From: Corticium candelabrum
Taxonomy: Eukaryota; Porifera; Homoscleromorpha; Homosclerophorida; Plakinidae
Length of the DNA stretch: 64,000 nt
Assembly: GCF_963422355.1 (NCBI RefSeq)
Contig: NC_085094.1
Location: forward strand, 3,822,391 to 3,886,390
Reading direction: 5' to 3'
Shown: one piece after another, positions 44,463 through 59,554 of the stretch
Position numbering within the stretch: the stretch's first letter is position 1
How the letters are laid out: every line of letters starts with the position of its first letter
Position numbers and translations under genes: made by a program
Notes under the pieces: generated by a model
What the model was told of the DNA's origin: nothing
Database searches by the model: none
The model's input: only the letters and a program-made list of their open reading frames with translations

Positions 44463-47414
44463 CATGTGCATGCACCTTGTCATGCTACTACTACCACAAC
44501 TGCCACCTAGCTCCGCCATTAATTGCCCCACCACAACTTTTCTACACTCTTCACAAACCACATGCCTGTCATGGACGCGCACACACTGGCACCAGCGTAC
44601 AAGCATAAACACAGATGCGTCCATTATTAAAAACTATATACTATATGTTCCCATTATAGTCATGCCAATATAATGAAAGTAACACCAAGTTTCTGAATAC
44701 TGTGGCAACTACAGTTTCAGTTGGCAATAAAGTTACACTTCTGCGGTTCAAACATTGAAATAATTAGAGTTTTCAACAATGCTGTAGTTGGGATGGCTTG
44801 TGCTATAATTTTAAATATATACATCTACCTAAAGGTAAGATTAAAACATAAAAAAATACACCAAAACTCAAAGAAGATAGTATTAAAAATATCGAAATTG
44901 GTAAATGAAGTAAATAAGAAAACAGGGAAAAAGAAATTATTCTTTTAACTGCCCAATTTGTAATTAAATTTGAAAATGTCATTCACAGTCATTTATTACT
45001 GAGTAATAACAGTAATGCACATTGGCATGCGAGATAATAGTGAACCTACCAAAGTAAGTAACAAGTGTGCATGTTTGCATGTAAGCACGCGCGTTGAGCT
45101 GTGCTTTGTCTTTCTGCATGACCGCAATCATGTTGTTTCCATAGGTTGGTGGTTTACTGGCAGCATATCTAAAAGGTGAAAGCAATTTTCTTCTGCTTGA
45201 GTCAGCAATATTCGTTATAAACAAGTGGGACATTGTTCCTGAAGAAAAGAAAGAGATCTACTTTAATCTTGTAGCTGATGGGATCAAGAAACGCTGGCCA
45301 GGATTTCAAAGACATCAATTGCTAACAATGAACTCAAAACAAGCTGTACTGTTTCAGCAGTTTGGCAGAATAAATCCTGATTTGAAAGATCTCTGCTGTT
45401 TGATTGACAGAATGGTTCCAAGTGCTTTAGAAAAGAGAACAAACAAATCACTAAAGCATGTCATAAACATATGAAGAATATTTTTGGTATACTAATTCTA
45501 AATTTCTTTAGAAAACTGTGTGATGTTATGCACAATGCTGGGAATTCAGTTGAAGCAACACTGAGACAGTTGCAATTGCCAATTGAAGACAGAAAAGTAT
45601 GGCAAAGTCAAATTCAAGAAGAAATACAGAAACTCATTTTGTCATTGGAAAGTGCAAAATCAAAACTGAACAGTAAATTGACGGCAAAGATACTTGAATT
45701 CCTACCCGATGTCCATTGTCATCTCCAGTCAGATGAGGGCCACAAACAAGTCTTGAAATGGAACAAATCGTCTTTAAAAGCTAACGAGAAAGAATCTTAT
45801 GATGCTAAAGACCTAGAAAAGTTCCTAAACCAGCGAATTAGTCAAGTCATATGCGAGTTTAATGGCTTTGAAGAGTTGTGCAAATGGGCAAATACAATCT
45901 TTGTTGATGATGCCAAGGACCAACTAAAATCGCTAAACATGTTGGACTTGGACGTGACAGGAGGAAGTACACCAGTCAGTGGCACGACCATTACAGAAAG
46001 TTCCATAAGAGCTAAAGGCAGCTATTTTGGTTCTTTCAAAAAAGCTAAGATGTCACCTGTTTTAATACCTATCTTAATGGCTGTAGGCATCATTGCCTTT
46101 CCTATATATTACGGAGCAATTAAGCTGGTGGAGTTTGGAAAGGAAGCTACGTTTCGGGCAATGTTGGAAAAACCATTCAACAGGTTTTTGCAAGATAATA
46201 TAACACCTGACTTTTCTCAGTTGCGTGAGATCGTCTCATCATTGCTAGAACCTCCCTGCCCGTCTGTGAAAGTTGTCTTCAAAGAAATTCCTCAAAGATT
46301 AAGCCAACTCCACCAGCAGTTGATTGCCCAAAACGAGCAAGAGGTAACTAATATCCCTAAATATAGAGAGCTGTTGCGGGAATGTTTAACAAAGCAGGGT
46401 GAGTTGTCAAGGTTGAGCCTACAATTGGATACTCACAAATTTACCAAGGAAGATCTCTTATCACAAGAGGAAACAGCTAGAGGAAAAACTAGTGTAGTCT
46501 ACAAAGTCAGTGTTAACGGAATAGGAAGAGCTGCACTAAAAGTGGCAATTAAGCCCATTACACCACAAACAGCTTTTGATTGGAAGAAAGAAATTGACAT
46601 TTGCAGGTATCAAACAGTCATGCAGTAGAGTTCGTAAATCAATATAATATGTATGATTGGCTTTTGTTTGACAGAAACTGCAGCCATAGCAACATAGTGA
46701 AGTTCTATGGATCAGTACAGATATCAGAAAACCCTCTCAAGGTGGGATTGCTATATGAATGGTGCAGGAGAACTCTGGTAGATGTAATAGCAAACGAGAA
46801 ACTTGAACCACCACATTGTACACTAACTGGCTTTAAAGAGACTCGATTTCTTGCACTTGGTATTCTGAATGGAATCAGATATCTACACCAAAATGCCATC
46901 ATTCACCGAGATTTAAAGCCTGAAAATATCCTGGTAAGCAATTCAATTACTGCAAATGAAATAATCGTTACTGTAATTGGTTCTCCATTAGCTAACAAAA
47001 GTTGGAGAAGTACGAATTGCAGACATGGGTTTGGCCAAGTTGTTTGACCACGTAAATGGCACTATGTGTGGAACACCAACGTACATAGCTCCTGAACTAG
47101 CTAGTGGAAAGCCGTACACCTGGTCAGTCGATATATTCAGCATTGGAATCATTCTGTGGGAAATGTGGAACAAACGAAGAGCACATGTATACAACGTCAT
47201 TAAGGATATGTCAAAGCCAGGATTCTCTGAGCATCGTCCAGATAATGGACGCTTTGTTGGAGAAGACACGTCACATCCATCTGGAATCGAGTCTTATCAA
47301 CATAGAGCTAAAAATTGGGCACGTGTGGTTAGAGCTTGCTGGGCATCTGATCCCAAAGTTCGTCCATCGGCAGATAAAACACATGCATATATAAAAGCTA
47401 TTGGTGCTGATTAG
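41953..47414 (+). CDS. Dynamin/mitofusin-like GTPase-membrane-kinase protein, copy 3
   Basis: Eight coding exons: 41953-42207, 42296-42518, 43173-43513, 43579-43728, 45145-45455, 45512-46606, 46675-46933 and 46992-47414; 1018 residues, phases identical to copy 2. A SAP-like N-terminal module (LDVNTDNCDGIDQYQERL) precedes the GTPase, whose four motifs are intact: GSTSSGKST (160-168), AATSV, DSPG (279-282) and NKWD (349-352). The membrane segment (PVLIPILMAVGIIAFPIYYG) is shorter and lacks the preceding poly-Asp. The kinase keeps AALK (Lys 770), HRDLKPEN (869-876), DMG (889-891) and APE. The glycine loop is degraded (ETARGKTSVVYK), so this is the member most likely to retain some catalysis. Intron 5 starts with GC instead of GT. 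The start is the first ATG after the 1.05 kb repeat and aligns with copy 2. Confidence 0.87.
42684..42757. repeat. (CTGT)n microsatellite
   Basis: About eighteen CTGT units in intron 2 of copy 3, with shorter satellites at 42883-42898 and 42963-43001. Confidence 0.95.
43002..43100. repeat. 11-bp AT-rich minisatellite (AATATATAAAT)
   Basis: About eight tandem units of AATATATAAAT, one shortened, in intron 2 of copy 3 close to exon 3. Confidence 0.95.
43729..45144. other. Intron 4 of copy 3
   Basis: Holds a (CA)n tract at 44396-44460 with TGCATGTGCATGCA beside it. No other gene was recognised. The acceptor is TTCCATAG at 45137-45144. Confidence 0.5.
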
Positions 47415-48540
47415 TGACTGGCAATTAATGATACAAATGTGGTGCCTTGTCTACTACTACAGTAGTATGTAAGTATCTACTTGTGTTTTCTGTCAGCTTG
47501 TATATTGTAAAGATGTACTTAAGTAGTACTGTTCAGTACATCAAATTGCACACCATATTACCTCGCACTTTACTGCATGCCATTATAGCCAAACACTGGA
47601 ATGGCAATCAGAAAATTTCAGCCATGCAAAAACCAAAGGTGCCGTTCTAAGGAAATTGTTATCAATGCACTCCAACAATAAGTGCGCATATAGCAGTGTG
47701 AAAGAGTGTGAGAAACATTAACAAGATCAATTCAAGTGACCCACAGTGTCTGCAAAAGCTAAAAAGGATGAAAGGCATATTCGGTTGAAAACAGCTATGT
47801 AGCAGCAAGTGTTACATAGTATTTGATACCAATCAATTTCTATGTACAAGCAAGTCTGTAAATAGGATATTGTTATCAAAGTATACGCAACATAATAATT
47901 GTCACTTCTGGGTAACTCTTGCACAGCTCGCAGTACTATCTCACCACAGAACATGGAAATTAATGTATGAAAAGCCATTTTAATTCAATTATATAAACCA
48001 CTAATGCGCAGTCTGCCGCCAGTTACCTGACTGTCACAAGACTATAATAAAAGTAAATATAATCTCAACTGTCACAAACTTGGTAAACATGAATTGCTCT
48101 ACCGAGTTTGAGAAACATGAGTGCTTGTGGTTCAAAAAAACATACAACCATGGCAGTGGTTTATTATTATTATCTCTAACTAAGTGCATCCCTTCCTCAC
48201 TAGAGAAACTGCTGTTCAAGATGACATTTGAGCATGGTGCACCCTGTGTGACCTTGCTCATGCCTTGCCCAAATACTGCATTCCTTACACACTTCTGTCT
48301 ATTCCCCATATAACAAGCATACATACAAGCCATTTAACCATCCAGAAATGTTGACCAGCAGAACTGGTGTATGGATGGCAGCATAGATAAATTAGCACAG
48401 AAGTATGCGTGGTCTCACTCATGCATGGTACAAACCATGTTTGAATGAACTCACAACAAAACAATAAGTGCAGATGCATGTATACATGCATTTATTACTA
48501 TAATATATAAACAGCAGCTTCACTATTGATATTACCAATA
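47415..48540. other. Interval between convergent genes
   Basis: Separates copy 3 (plus) from PTCD2 (minus). No gene, repeat array or RNA was recognised in this 1.1 kb. Confidence 0.45.
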
Positions 48541-51500
48541 CTACTTATCTTCAGTTTGCTTCAGAGAAGATTGCTCACTGTCTGTTAGGTAGGAACTGCT
48601 TATCTTCTCTCTTTCTTCTTCATCATCACCCATTTCTTGCCCAATTTTATTCACATCTGTTGTACCATCTCTTGTTTCTACTGACTGTTCTAAAGGCTCT
48701 GGCATTCTCTTACCAAGATTTGCAAATTTATCCATAACTTCCTGCAAAACCCAAGTTTTGTGTACTTATTCAGACAAATCGACAAAGTACAACTACTTTT
48801 AAATGAGCTTGAATTTCTGAATCGCCTGACTCATGCACAAGCTTTCCAAGAGCCAATGTCTGCAACAACCCATAATCATTTATCGAGATAACCTTCAATA
48901 CAATGTAAGTGCAATCACCGAGTGAGGTAAAAATTCCAGTTTGTCACAATGGTTTAGTAAAGACTCGAGAGCACACACAGCCTCTCTGTAATTGCCTTTC
49001 ATCATCAATGCTCTCATCACTAATCCAGCTTGAGCCTGAAATGAGTACATCACAAATATATTACTAGTAGTAGTACACAACCATAATATGTACACAACTA
49101 CCAACCTGTGAATATTGGATATTCATTTCCTTTGTTAGAAGGCTCATTATTTCCAAGCACAGATCTGGCTCATTCTACATGAAACATACAACTATAACAT
49201 TCTTTCCTCCAACTATCACAAAACCATCCTGATCAATTAGAATAGGGACATTACAACTGCACAAACCAACACCCTATCATTGAACTGAAACAAGACCCTC
49301 AACATGTGATATATAAAAGAGAGAAACCACAAGCATATTGGGTATTTCAAATATCATCCCTGATCTTGTACATTCCTACTCATTTCCAGTCCTTAGTATA
49401 ATAATTCAAAGCACCTAGGAAATCATTTTGACATTCTCAAATCAACTTTACACAAGTGAAACATACAAAACTGAGATTTTAATAAATTATTGTTCTTATT
49501 CAGGGGTTTACATAAGCAACTTCAATGTGCTTATGACTTTCTAGTTTGCCATCAAGCATCTATATGTCGTAAGGCTCTACAGTAGACAGACCCTGATCTA
49601 TAGATACACCAGTGCACACTGTAGCAACAAATAGGCTGGTTCATTCACAAAAATTGAAAAATTCTGGATACAGTGTATAAATTCTATATCCTTCATTTTT
49701 GAAAACGTTCTTAGTAACAAAGCAACACTTATGTTTGTTTGCTATATAACAGTAGTGAGTGACCCAATTTGTTCAACCAATTACATCAATTGTAAAAGGA
49801 CTTCTTAGCAGTCGGCGACTCGCCAGTTATACATACCTCCAGCATAACTAGAATGTGAATCACTGGTGGTACTTAGTGTATTGACAATTTACGACATAAT
49901 CTATTGACACTCGGCTCACAACTCTGTTGTTAAAGTATTTACTTGTTTGCAAGCAACTGCACCAAGACTGTAGTACAATTTGATACTCAGGAAACGATTC
50001 CTCTTTCGACTCAGACTGTTCAGCTTCAAAGCTCTTCTCACGCCATTATTAGCCTAATACAACAAACAATAATATAGCACACAACATAAACTTGTAGAAA
50101 CAACTGCTCACAAGAAAGCAACAAGCATACACTGCAGAGTGAAACGTTTTCCACATAGGCCGAATCTCTTCCTCATCATCCAGCAGAGTTTCGTATGTCT
50201 CAACAGCTTCTGCACAGTTCAATGAGATAACTTACACCTGTTAATTAAGTGGACCATAGCTTATGATGCTAAATGCTATTGTCAATACGTAAAGCTGAAA
50301 GACAAATTACTAGTTTGCAGTTAACACCTACATCAGGGAATTTCTCCTAATCAAAGACAGTGATTTATTGTAGACTGTCCGAGATGTCAAAACTTTATAT
50401 TATGTATTATCCAGATCAATATTGTATACTAACAAGAATGTATTATCTAGAACAATTTCTGTCTAATGCAACTGCTTGCTATTAAAAATCTACAGACTTG
50501 AAAGCACAATCATAAGAATTCATATTATAATGAGTCAACTACTACATGGACCAACTGTTATTACTCCTAAAATATGAGCCAAGAAAGTAGCAACCAGTTG
50601 AGCATATAATGAGCACTGACAAGTGGCTAGCTGCTACCACATATGCCTTCCTATTAGCTGCTAAAATGTACGTAAGCAGCGACAAAAGGCTCAAGCTGAA
50701 GTAATTTACACATCTCAACCAATCATGAAACCTGAGCCAGCAAATTAGGTAGTGGCTACTAATCGATTCTAACAAAATAAATGTATGCCAAAGACAAGAG
50801 CCACATAACTTTTAATTAATATTGCGTAATTAAACTGTTTAACTTAAATAATGAAACCCAGTTGGATCAACTATTACTAAAAAACCAGCTTCAGTCAGAA
50901 GAGTATATGTAGACACAAACTAATGTATACCAGATCTAGGTACTAAAGTATGTGGTTCACTCGTGGTGTGTGCCTGTTTAGAGACTCAAACACAAATACT
51001 CTAGAGAATTTGCCAACATGAAGAACAATACTTGATGTAACTGCATGAACATAAGTTAGCACATGCACTATAGCTACAAAGAAGTCTAGAATAAAATCTT
51101 TACACTCAGCATGCTCAAATTCTTACTTTCAAATTCTTTCTCATAACAGAAATGTTGAATAAGGTAGTCATAAGCCGACTTTGAAAAGAAAACACCATAA
51201 CTAATCTGCATATAACAACAAACTCATCCATATTGCCATTTCTAAAAAGTCATACAATTTGATTGTACTAAACTAACCTTGTTCTGCATCATTTCAAGTG
51301 CCATTTCTGGACAGCCAACACGACAGCAAGCTCGCACAGTAACAGCACCAGAACTTAATCGAATTTTACTCAAACTAGACCGGAACCTATGACATAGCAA
51401 AAATACCAGACTGCATGAATACATAAAGAACATATTAAACATGACTGGCAAAACATTGCAAGGACATCTCAAACTAGGGGCACTTCAACAATTACCTCGC

Positions 51501-53322
51501 CAGCAACAAGTCATACAAATACACAACAAGACTTATTTACTAAAATCATGTTGTATTTGGTTGAGTTTGTGATCAGTTATTCCGTAAGAGCAGGTATTGG
51601 TATCAATAGTTTATGCTACAGAGCTGATTTCTATACCAAACCTCTGCGCTTACAACGGAGCAGGTCCATGACTACTCAAATTTGTCATTGCATTGCATGG
51701 TCCCCTCTCAAGGGACCAAACCCAGCATAAAATTTCTCAATGACACAAACGCTACACCTTCCAGTTCATTCGAACACATGCCCACACCAGTTCTGTGTAG
51801 ACGGTTGTGTCGTCACCCTCCACAATGCTTCCAGCAATCAAAGATTATATGCTGATTGAAGCCGCTCTTCTACCACTAACGTTGCTCTCTAAATTCTGAT
51901 GGCATTTGCACCAAATCCAACCTACATGTTTCCTGTACCGAGCGCTACATGGGGAGTGTGTCGATTCTAGCCTCACTGTTCACCTCGCCAATTGCATACT
52001 GTATACGGCTCTGACTGTATCACACAGAAAAAGAATGCAGACAAGTATAATTTGAAAAATTAGAAAGAGGTAGAGTTGCCGTACGAAAAAATAGAAACAA
52101 GGCCATGTAAAGGTGTGCTGTGACATCTTTCGTATACAGACTGACTGTGCAATACATCATCCCTACATTGCACCATTTTCTAATTAGAGACACTACAATG
52201 TGTTTTATACCTTACTAATTAGAAAATGGTGCAATGTAGGAATGATACTGCTCAGTCGGTCTGTATACGAAAGATGTCACAGCACACCCTTACATGGCCT
52301 TGTTTCTATTCTTTTTCATACGGCAACCCTATATCTTTCTCATTTTTCAAAATGTCTTATACTTGTCCATAATAACAATGCCTTAATCTAATCGTGGTAA
52401 AATTTAAATATCACAGTTGATGTACCTGCTAAATTATTATGTCACCCTATGACTGCTCTACATCAACAAATTAGACCTCGGAGCCGGCGAAGCAGGGTGG
52501 GCCAGACGGGCCATGGCTTGCCCAACTTTTAAAAATGGGACTTCCGCCACAGCCTTTTGGTAAGAACTTCCAGAAGTTCAAATGATTAAATAGATTAACA
52601 ATTTTTATGTTCACTGTGAGCGGAGCTTGGCCACCATACATCTGGAGTGCTCCGCCAGCCCTGAGACCTTCAACTATGTAGAATATACTGTACAAAGAAA
52701 ATATTATACAAACACAGCTCAATTAACTAAACATTAGCAGCTCAAATTCATTGAATTTGACATTCACTAGATTGTCCCAAAATCTTTCTTACAGTTTACA
52801 CGCTGTTTACCGTTTAATCAGGTCCACTCCAACTTCAATATCCTCTTTAGAACGACAATTATTCAACAGCTTCATAATAAAAAAGAAATAAATCAATTCT
52901 ATTTGATCCTTCAATTTATGAGCTTACTATGTTCATCTCACTTGCTTTCACATATCTGCGTGCGTCAAGTTTCTTCTTCATATCATTATAAAGATCACCT
53001 AAAGTGTAGGAGATTTAAATTAAAAATTGATTAATTGTGTTGCACAGACCTCTAGTTAATAGAATTTAGTAGTAAACTCAACAATTGCCGAACGTACGAA
53101 TATCAACAAGGGGTTTTTCTCCGAACGCTTCCTCCTCTTGTTGAGCAGAGAGAATTCCTCTGCAGCATTGGCGACCTGCTACACAGAATTATGATAGTAG
53201 GCTAGTAAGCGTTGTCAACCGACTGCTCTTATGTAGCTCACACCTAAGTTTACAGGACATAGAAACAGTCTCTGCTTTCCCACGAATAGAGATCTCAGTA
53301 CAGATCGAGCCATAGAACACAT
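48541..53322 (-). CDS. PTCD2: PTCD2-like mitochondrial pentatricopeptide-repeat protein
   Basis: Twelve exons join in phase: 53322-53244, 53178-53098, 52998-52928, 52869-52811, 51386-51278, 51178-51127, 50209-50133, 50053-49943, 49174-49106, 49035-48919, 48859-48797 and 48741-48541; 362 residues. The N-terminus (MCSMARSVLRSLFVGKQRLF) looks like a mitochondrial presequence. LYNDMKKKLDARRYVKASEM, LLNNCRSKEDIEVGVDLIKR, VRACCRVGCPEMALEMMQNK and SAYDYLIQHFCYEKEFE follow the order and spacing of vertebrate PTCD2, a helical-repeat RNA-binding factor for mitochondrial cytochrome b transcripts. The C-terminal acidic tail (DDEEEREKISSSY) differs. Exon 7 uses the donor GTGTATG, chosen because it keeps the frame. 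One large intron (52810-51387) carries a foldback element. An alternative first exon near 53500-53530 (MMAFIRQ) is possible. Confidence 0.75.
52036..52372. repeat. Foldback MITE: arms of about 150 bp, loop of about 25 bp
   Basis: Near-perfect inverted repeat: CATTTTCTAATTAG/CTAATTAGAAAATG close the loop at about 52170-52225, and GACAAGTATAA/TTATACTTGTC lie at the outer ends. Internal pairs include TGCTGTGACATCTTTCGTATAC and its complement, and AAACAAGGCCATGTAA. It lies in intron 4 of PTCD2, so its transcript would contain a long hairpin. Confidence 0.9.
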
Positions 53323-54109
53323 TGCGATTGCGCGTGCGCAGAACAGAGCTGCGCAGCTAGGCTCTCCCCATTTTTACTTCTGGACAGCAGGAAAGAAAGT
53401 ACCTGAAAGTCTTCGTAGTAGTGTAGGTGCGCTGTGTCTCTTTTTACAGTACCATAATTAATTCAAATAAATACTGAAACATTCATTCCTACCTTGTCGA
53501 ATAAATGCCATCATTTTGAGTGAGTTACTGGAACCCGAGGCGAGCATGTGCTAGAGAAACGGACGGGCGGGCGGACGAACAATTGGAATGCAGCGCATGC
53601 GCACATTGTTATATCTGGCTTGCTAAACAATGTACTCTGTACTACTCCTAGATCACTGGTGATAGCAGTGCACTTTACGCCTGTCAGTACACTACACTGT
53701 CGTCGTGTTCACATACAGTAGTCACGCTCTAGGTGCCAGATTGGGCAGTGTCGAGGTGGTGCCGCTATCGCAGATGCTTGTGCGTGCATGTCTATGCCAG
53801 TTCGTGTGCAACAGGTGTTCCGTAACCTTCGCGTCCGTAGACCTGTCTCGTTTTCTGTCTCAATACAAATCTAATTAAACCCAAAAAATTTCATATTTTT
53901 AATTAATAAACTCGAGTCTGGTAATGTAAATTAAGTTAAAGTAACGTATGTTTTACGAAGTTGACAGTTATTCTGCTGCTGAATCTGCAAATACAAGACG
54001 CGTTTCTCGCATGTTGTTTCGTTAATTAATTAATTAATTATCTAGAGACATGTATACAGTATGCAAAGTGATAAAAGTTATAAAACGTTGTAATGCATTT
54101 TAATTAATT
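53323..54109. other. Interval upstream of PTCD2
   Basis: Holds the PTCD2 promoter/5' UTR and the 3' side of the next sulfotransferase gene (minus). No gene was recognised apart from a possible extra 5' exon (53500-53530). Confidence 0.45.
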
Positions 54110-56751
<2,642 letters not shown>

Positions 56752-58081
56752 TTCTGGCGTTTCTGACGCACGTAGCTCTTGCAGCTAGTCGACTAGCTGT
56801 AGGTCTTCTGAACAATAGTCTTGTCTTACGCATGGTTAGCCCCTCCCTCGTTCAATCTTCCGGAAGTAGGAGCATGCAATAACCATGGGCGGTGGCGGCT
56901 GGTTGTGCAGCCACGCATGGCCTAACCACTTTTAAAAATAAACGCAGTTACCGTATACTTTTGGTATAGATGTACTGTAAGTGATCAAATAGGTAATATA
57001 TGTTTTCCACAATCTGCTGGTACCAAAGGTGCATTCGAGATACTAGTAGGTTGATAGTGCATATGCACATTGTTGATCAATGTTGGAAGCTTATTTTATA
57101 GCCAATAAAAAGAGTACACTGGTTGGTGTGCGTTAATTGCAAAGATTATGCTTACTTAACGCGCGCTACGCCAAACTTTTACTTTCCTTGCGAAAAAACA
57201 AAGCCATGACGCGGCGGCAGAAGGTCTGCATGGCTCCGATAAATCTGTTTAGGTATAGCTACTGGGATAAAATTTATGAATGTCATTCAAGCGTCGAGCA
57301 AAAGACGAAATAGGTGTTGAAAACTAAAAATTGCAATAAATCAAGTATTTAGATTGTTTGGCTGATTGTAATAGTTTAAATTTTTTTAAATTTTTCATAA
57401 CTTGATCGTAACCTTAATTTAATTATATATATATTTTTAATTTTTGCAGTTAGTTGATGCATAATTATAGACAAATATAATGTGTCTTCTTTGTTTGTGT
57501 TTGTCAACCTGTTGCTATGGTTACAGTATATAGACCACGATAGAGCGATAGTAGTCTCGCGTAGCCAGCCCCCCCCCCTCCCCCACCACATCATACTTCC
57601 GGGCAAAAATTGAAAGCAGGAGCTTGTCCATCTTGATACCAAATATGGGTTTTATAGTGTAGTGCATGCGACTGCCAATTCCTTGTGCAAAAGTTTGACG
57701 TCATCTAAAAAATGTAGATTTGGAATGTTTTGCATCCAAAAATAGTGTCATTAATTTAATCCTGGCTTACAAAATGTGTGTATCTTAGCAATAACTTGAT
57801 AACAAAAGACTTAATGATTTGTAAGTTATTAGTGAGTAAGTATTTTATCAGAAACTTTTATGATGCAGTATTACACACTAATATTACTTCGTTTAAATTT
57901 TCAATTATTGTTAAGTTACGTACGTAAACGAATTTGAATGACTACAAGCATTCATATCTAGAGACGACTGAGCAAAACAAAATGTCTAAATACACAATAG
58001 TTTGTCTTCCATGCATACTAAAACGTATAATATTGTGACAAATATATTTCGAACTCCGTGAGAAATTGTTCCTAGACTGCG
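56752..58081. other. Interval between sulfotransferase 1 and 2
   Basis: Promoter side of sulfotransferase 1 and 3' side of sulfotransferase 2. A poly-C run lies at 57570-57580. No gene was recognised. Confidence 0.4.
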
Positions 58082-59062
58082 CTATCTAAAGGTTTGATTG
58101 ACATGTTGGTAGCCAAATATCTCGTAGTCGTCGTCGTACTGCACACAAAGACGCTCAAATTGAGCGGTCGAGAGTTGAGAGAGAAAGCTGTACTTTGTTT
58201 CGTTGCCCGATCGGTTTTCTTGTGGCACGCGTAGCCAAGAGGGAGCCCCGAGAGCTTTGACAACGTGAGCAGATTCTTCGACAACATCAGGACTATCCAA
58301 GTCCACGAGATAATCATAGTCAACATGACACGGATGACAGATTAAATTAGTAGGCTTCCAGTGACCATCCAAGTCTTGATATTTTTTCCTGTTGCCACTG
58401 AATTGAGTAACAAAATTGACAAAGTGAGAGAAACTAATGTTTTTCCATGCATCCGGGTTACTCTCTTGAGCTGGTCGGTTTCCTTTGAGATTTCTATTGT
58501 TGTAGCTGACGACCGCTTTGCAAATTCCTTTACGAAAACCAGTGTTATAAAGTTTAATTTGTCTGTAATCAGAAACAATGCGTCCAAAGGGCTCTCTGTA
58601 GGCCATAAATTTTGTGTAGTGTTTCAGCCTGTACTCAATAGCTTCTTTGCTGTAATGCTGAAGACTCAACCGCGTCATAAACTTGAAATCGTGATGCAGA
58701 ACGTGATCCAAAGCAGCGCTTACGTTTGTGAACTTGCCCATAAGAATGAGCATGACGATTCGCCATGTTGTTGTTCCTGCTTTTCTGACCGGACACCAAA
58801 TGACTTTATTCTTTTCGTCTACTACCAAGTGAGCATACAAAATTCTCTTTTCGGTGGCCGTGAGGGAACGTTGGTATCGTACGCAGTTTTTACGCACTGA
58901 ATCTCGTCTGATAGAGAGACGCTCGGTTGCGGACATTGTTGAGATATTTTTAGTCGGAATTGCATGCCGTTGAATTGGTTTATTGTCAACCAGAGAAGTC
59001 GAAGTCGTTCCTAGAGAAACATATGACATCTGCGACCATTTGTTTATACTATAGGTGCGACA

Positions 59063-59152
<90 letters not shown>

Positions 59153-59554
59153 GTGTGTGTGGGTGTGTGGGGGTGTGTGTCGCTGCATTGAGGCACGTGA
59201 CGGATATCGCACCCTCACGCGACTGCAGTGTTCAATCGCTCCTCACTCACATGTTACAAGCACGAAAGACATATTCGCCCATTGACATTCTTACTGTTTT
59301 CTCTATCGTATTTCATGATTCTATCAATCTGTCGATTCCTTTCAAAATTGCAAACATTCCTAAACTTCATGTCAAGTTCTTGGTAACATATTTTACTTGT
59401 CTGTTTGAGAATTGATTTGCTTGTCGTGAACAACTATGAATCGCCACCATCTGCCTAGAATCCCGAAACACAATGCTGAGTAGACTACGAGCAACACTGA
59501 TACTAAGATTCCGAGACGTCGGCAATGAGACAAATGCATAGTCAGTCTCGTCAT
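58082..59554 (-). CDS. HNK-1/CHST-type carbohydrate sulfotransferase 2
   Basis: Catalytic exon 59010-58082 (308 complete codons) with acceptor TTTCTCTAG|GAACG. It reads LVDNKPIQRH, then WCPVRKAGTTTWRIVMLI, YREPFGRIVSDYRQIKL, HPCHVDYDYLVDLDSPD and VQYDDDYEIFGYQ. All PAPS-binding elements match sulfotransferase 1. A candidate first exon on the same strand starts at 59554: after a basic N-terminus (MTRLTMHLSHCRRLG) comes a hydrophobic anchor (ILVSVLLVVYSALCFGIL). I could not find a donor in the right phase (phase 1, as in sulfotransferase 1), so the joining is unproven. The intron holds a (CA)n tract at 59065-59150. Same expected role as its neighbour. Confidence 0.8.
59065..59150. repeat. (CA)n microsatellite
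   Basis: About 43 CA units followed by GGGTGTGTGTGGG, in the presumed intron of sulfotransferase 2. Confidence 0.95.

Noticed and set aside
57567-57590. Poly-C run as a G-quadruplex regulator
   Set aside because: It is a single homopolymer-like run far from any start site; too little to support a claim.
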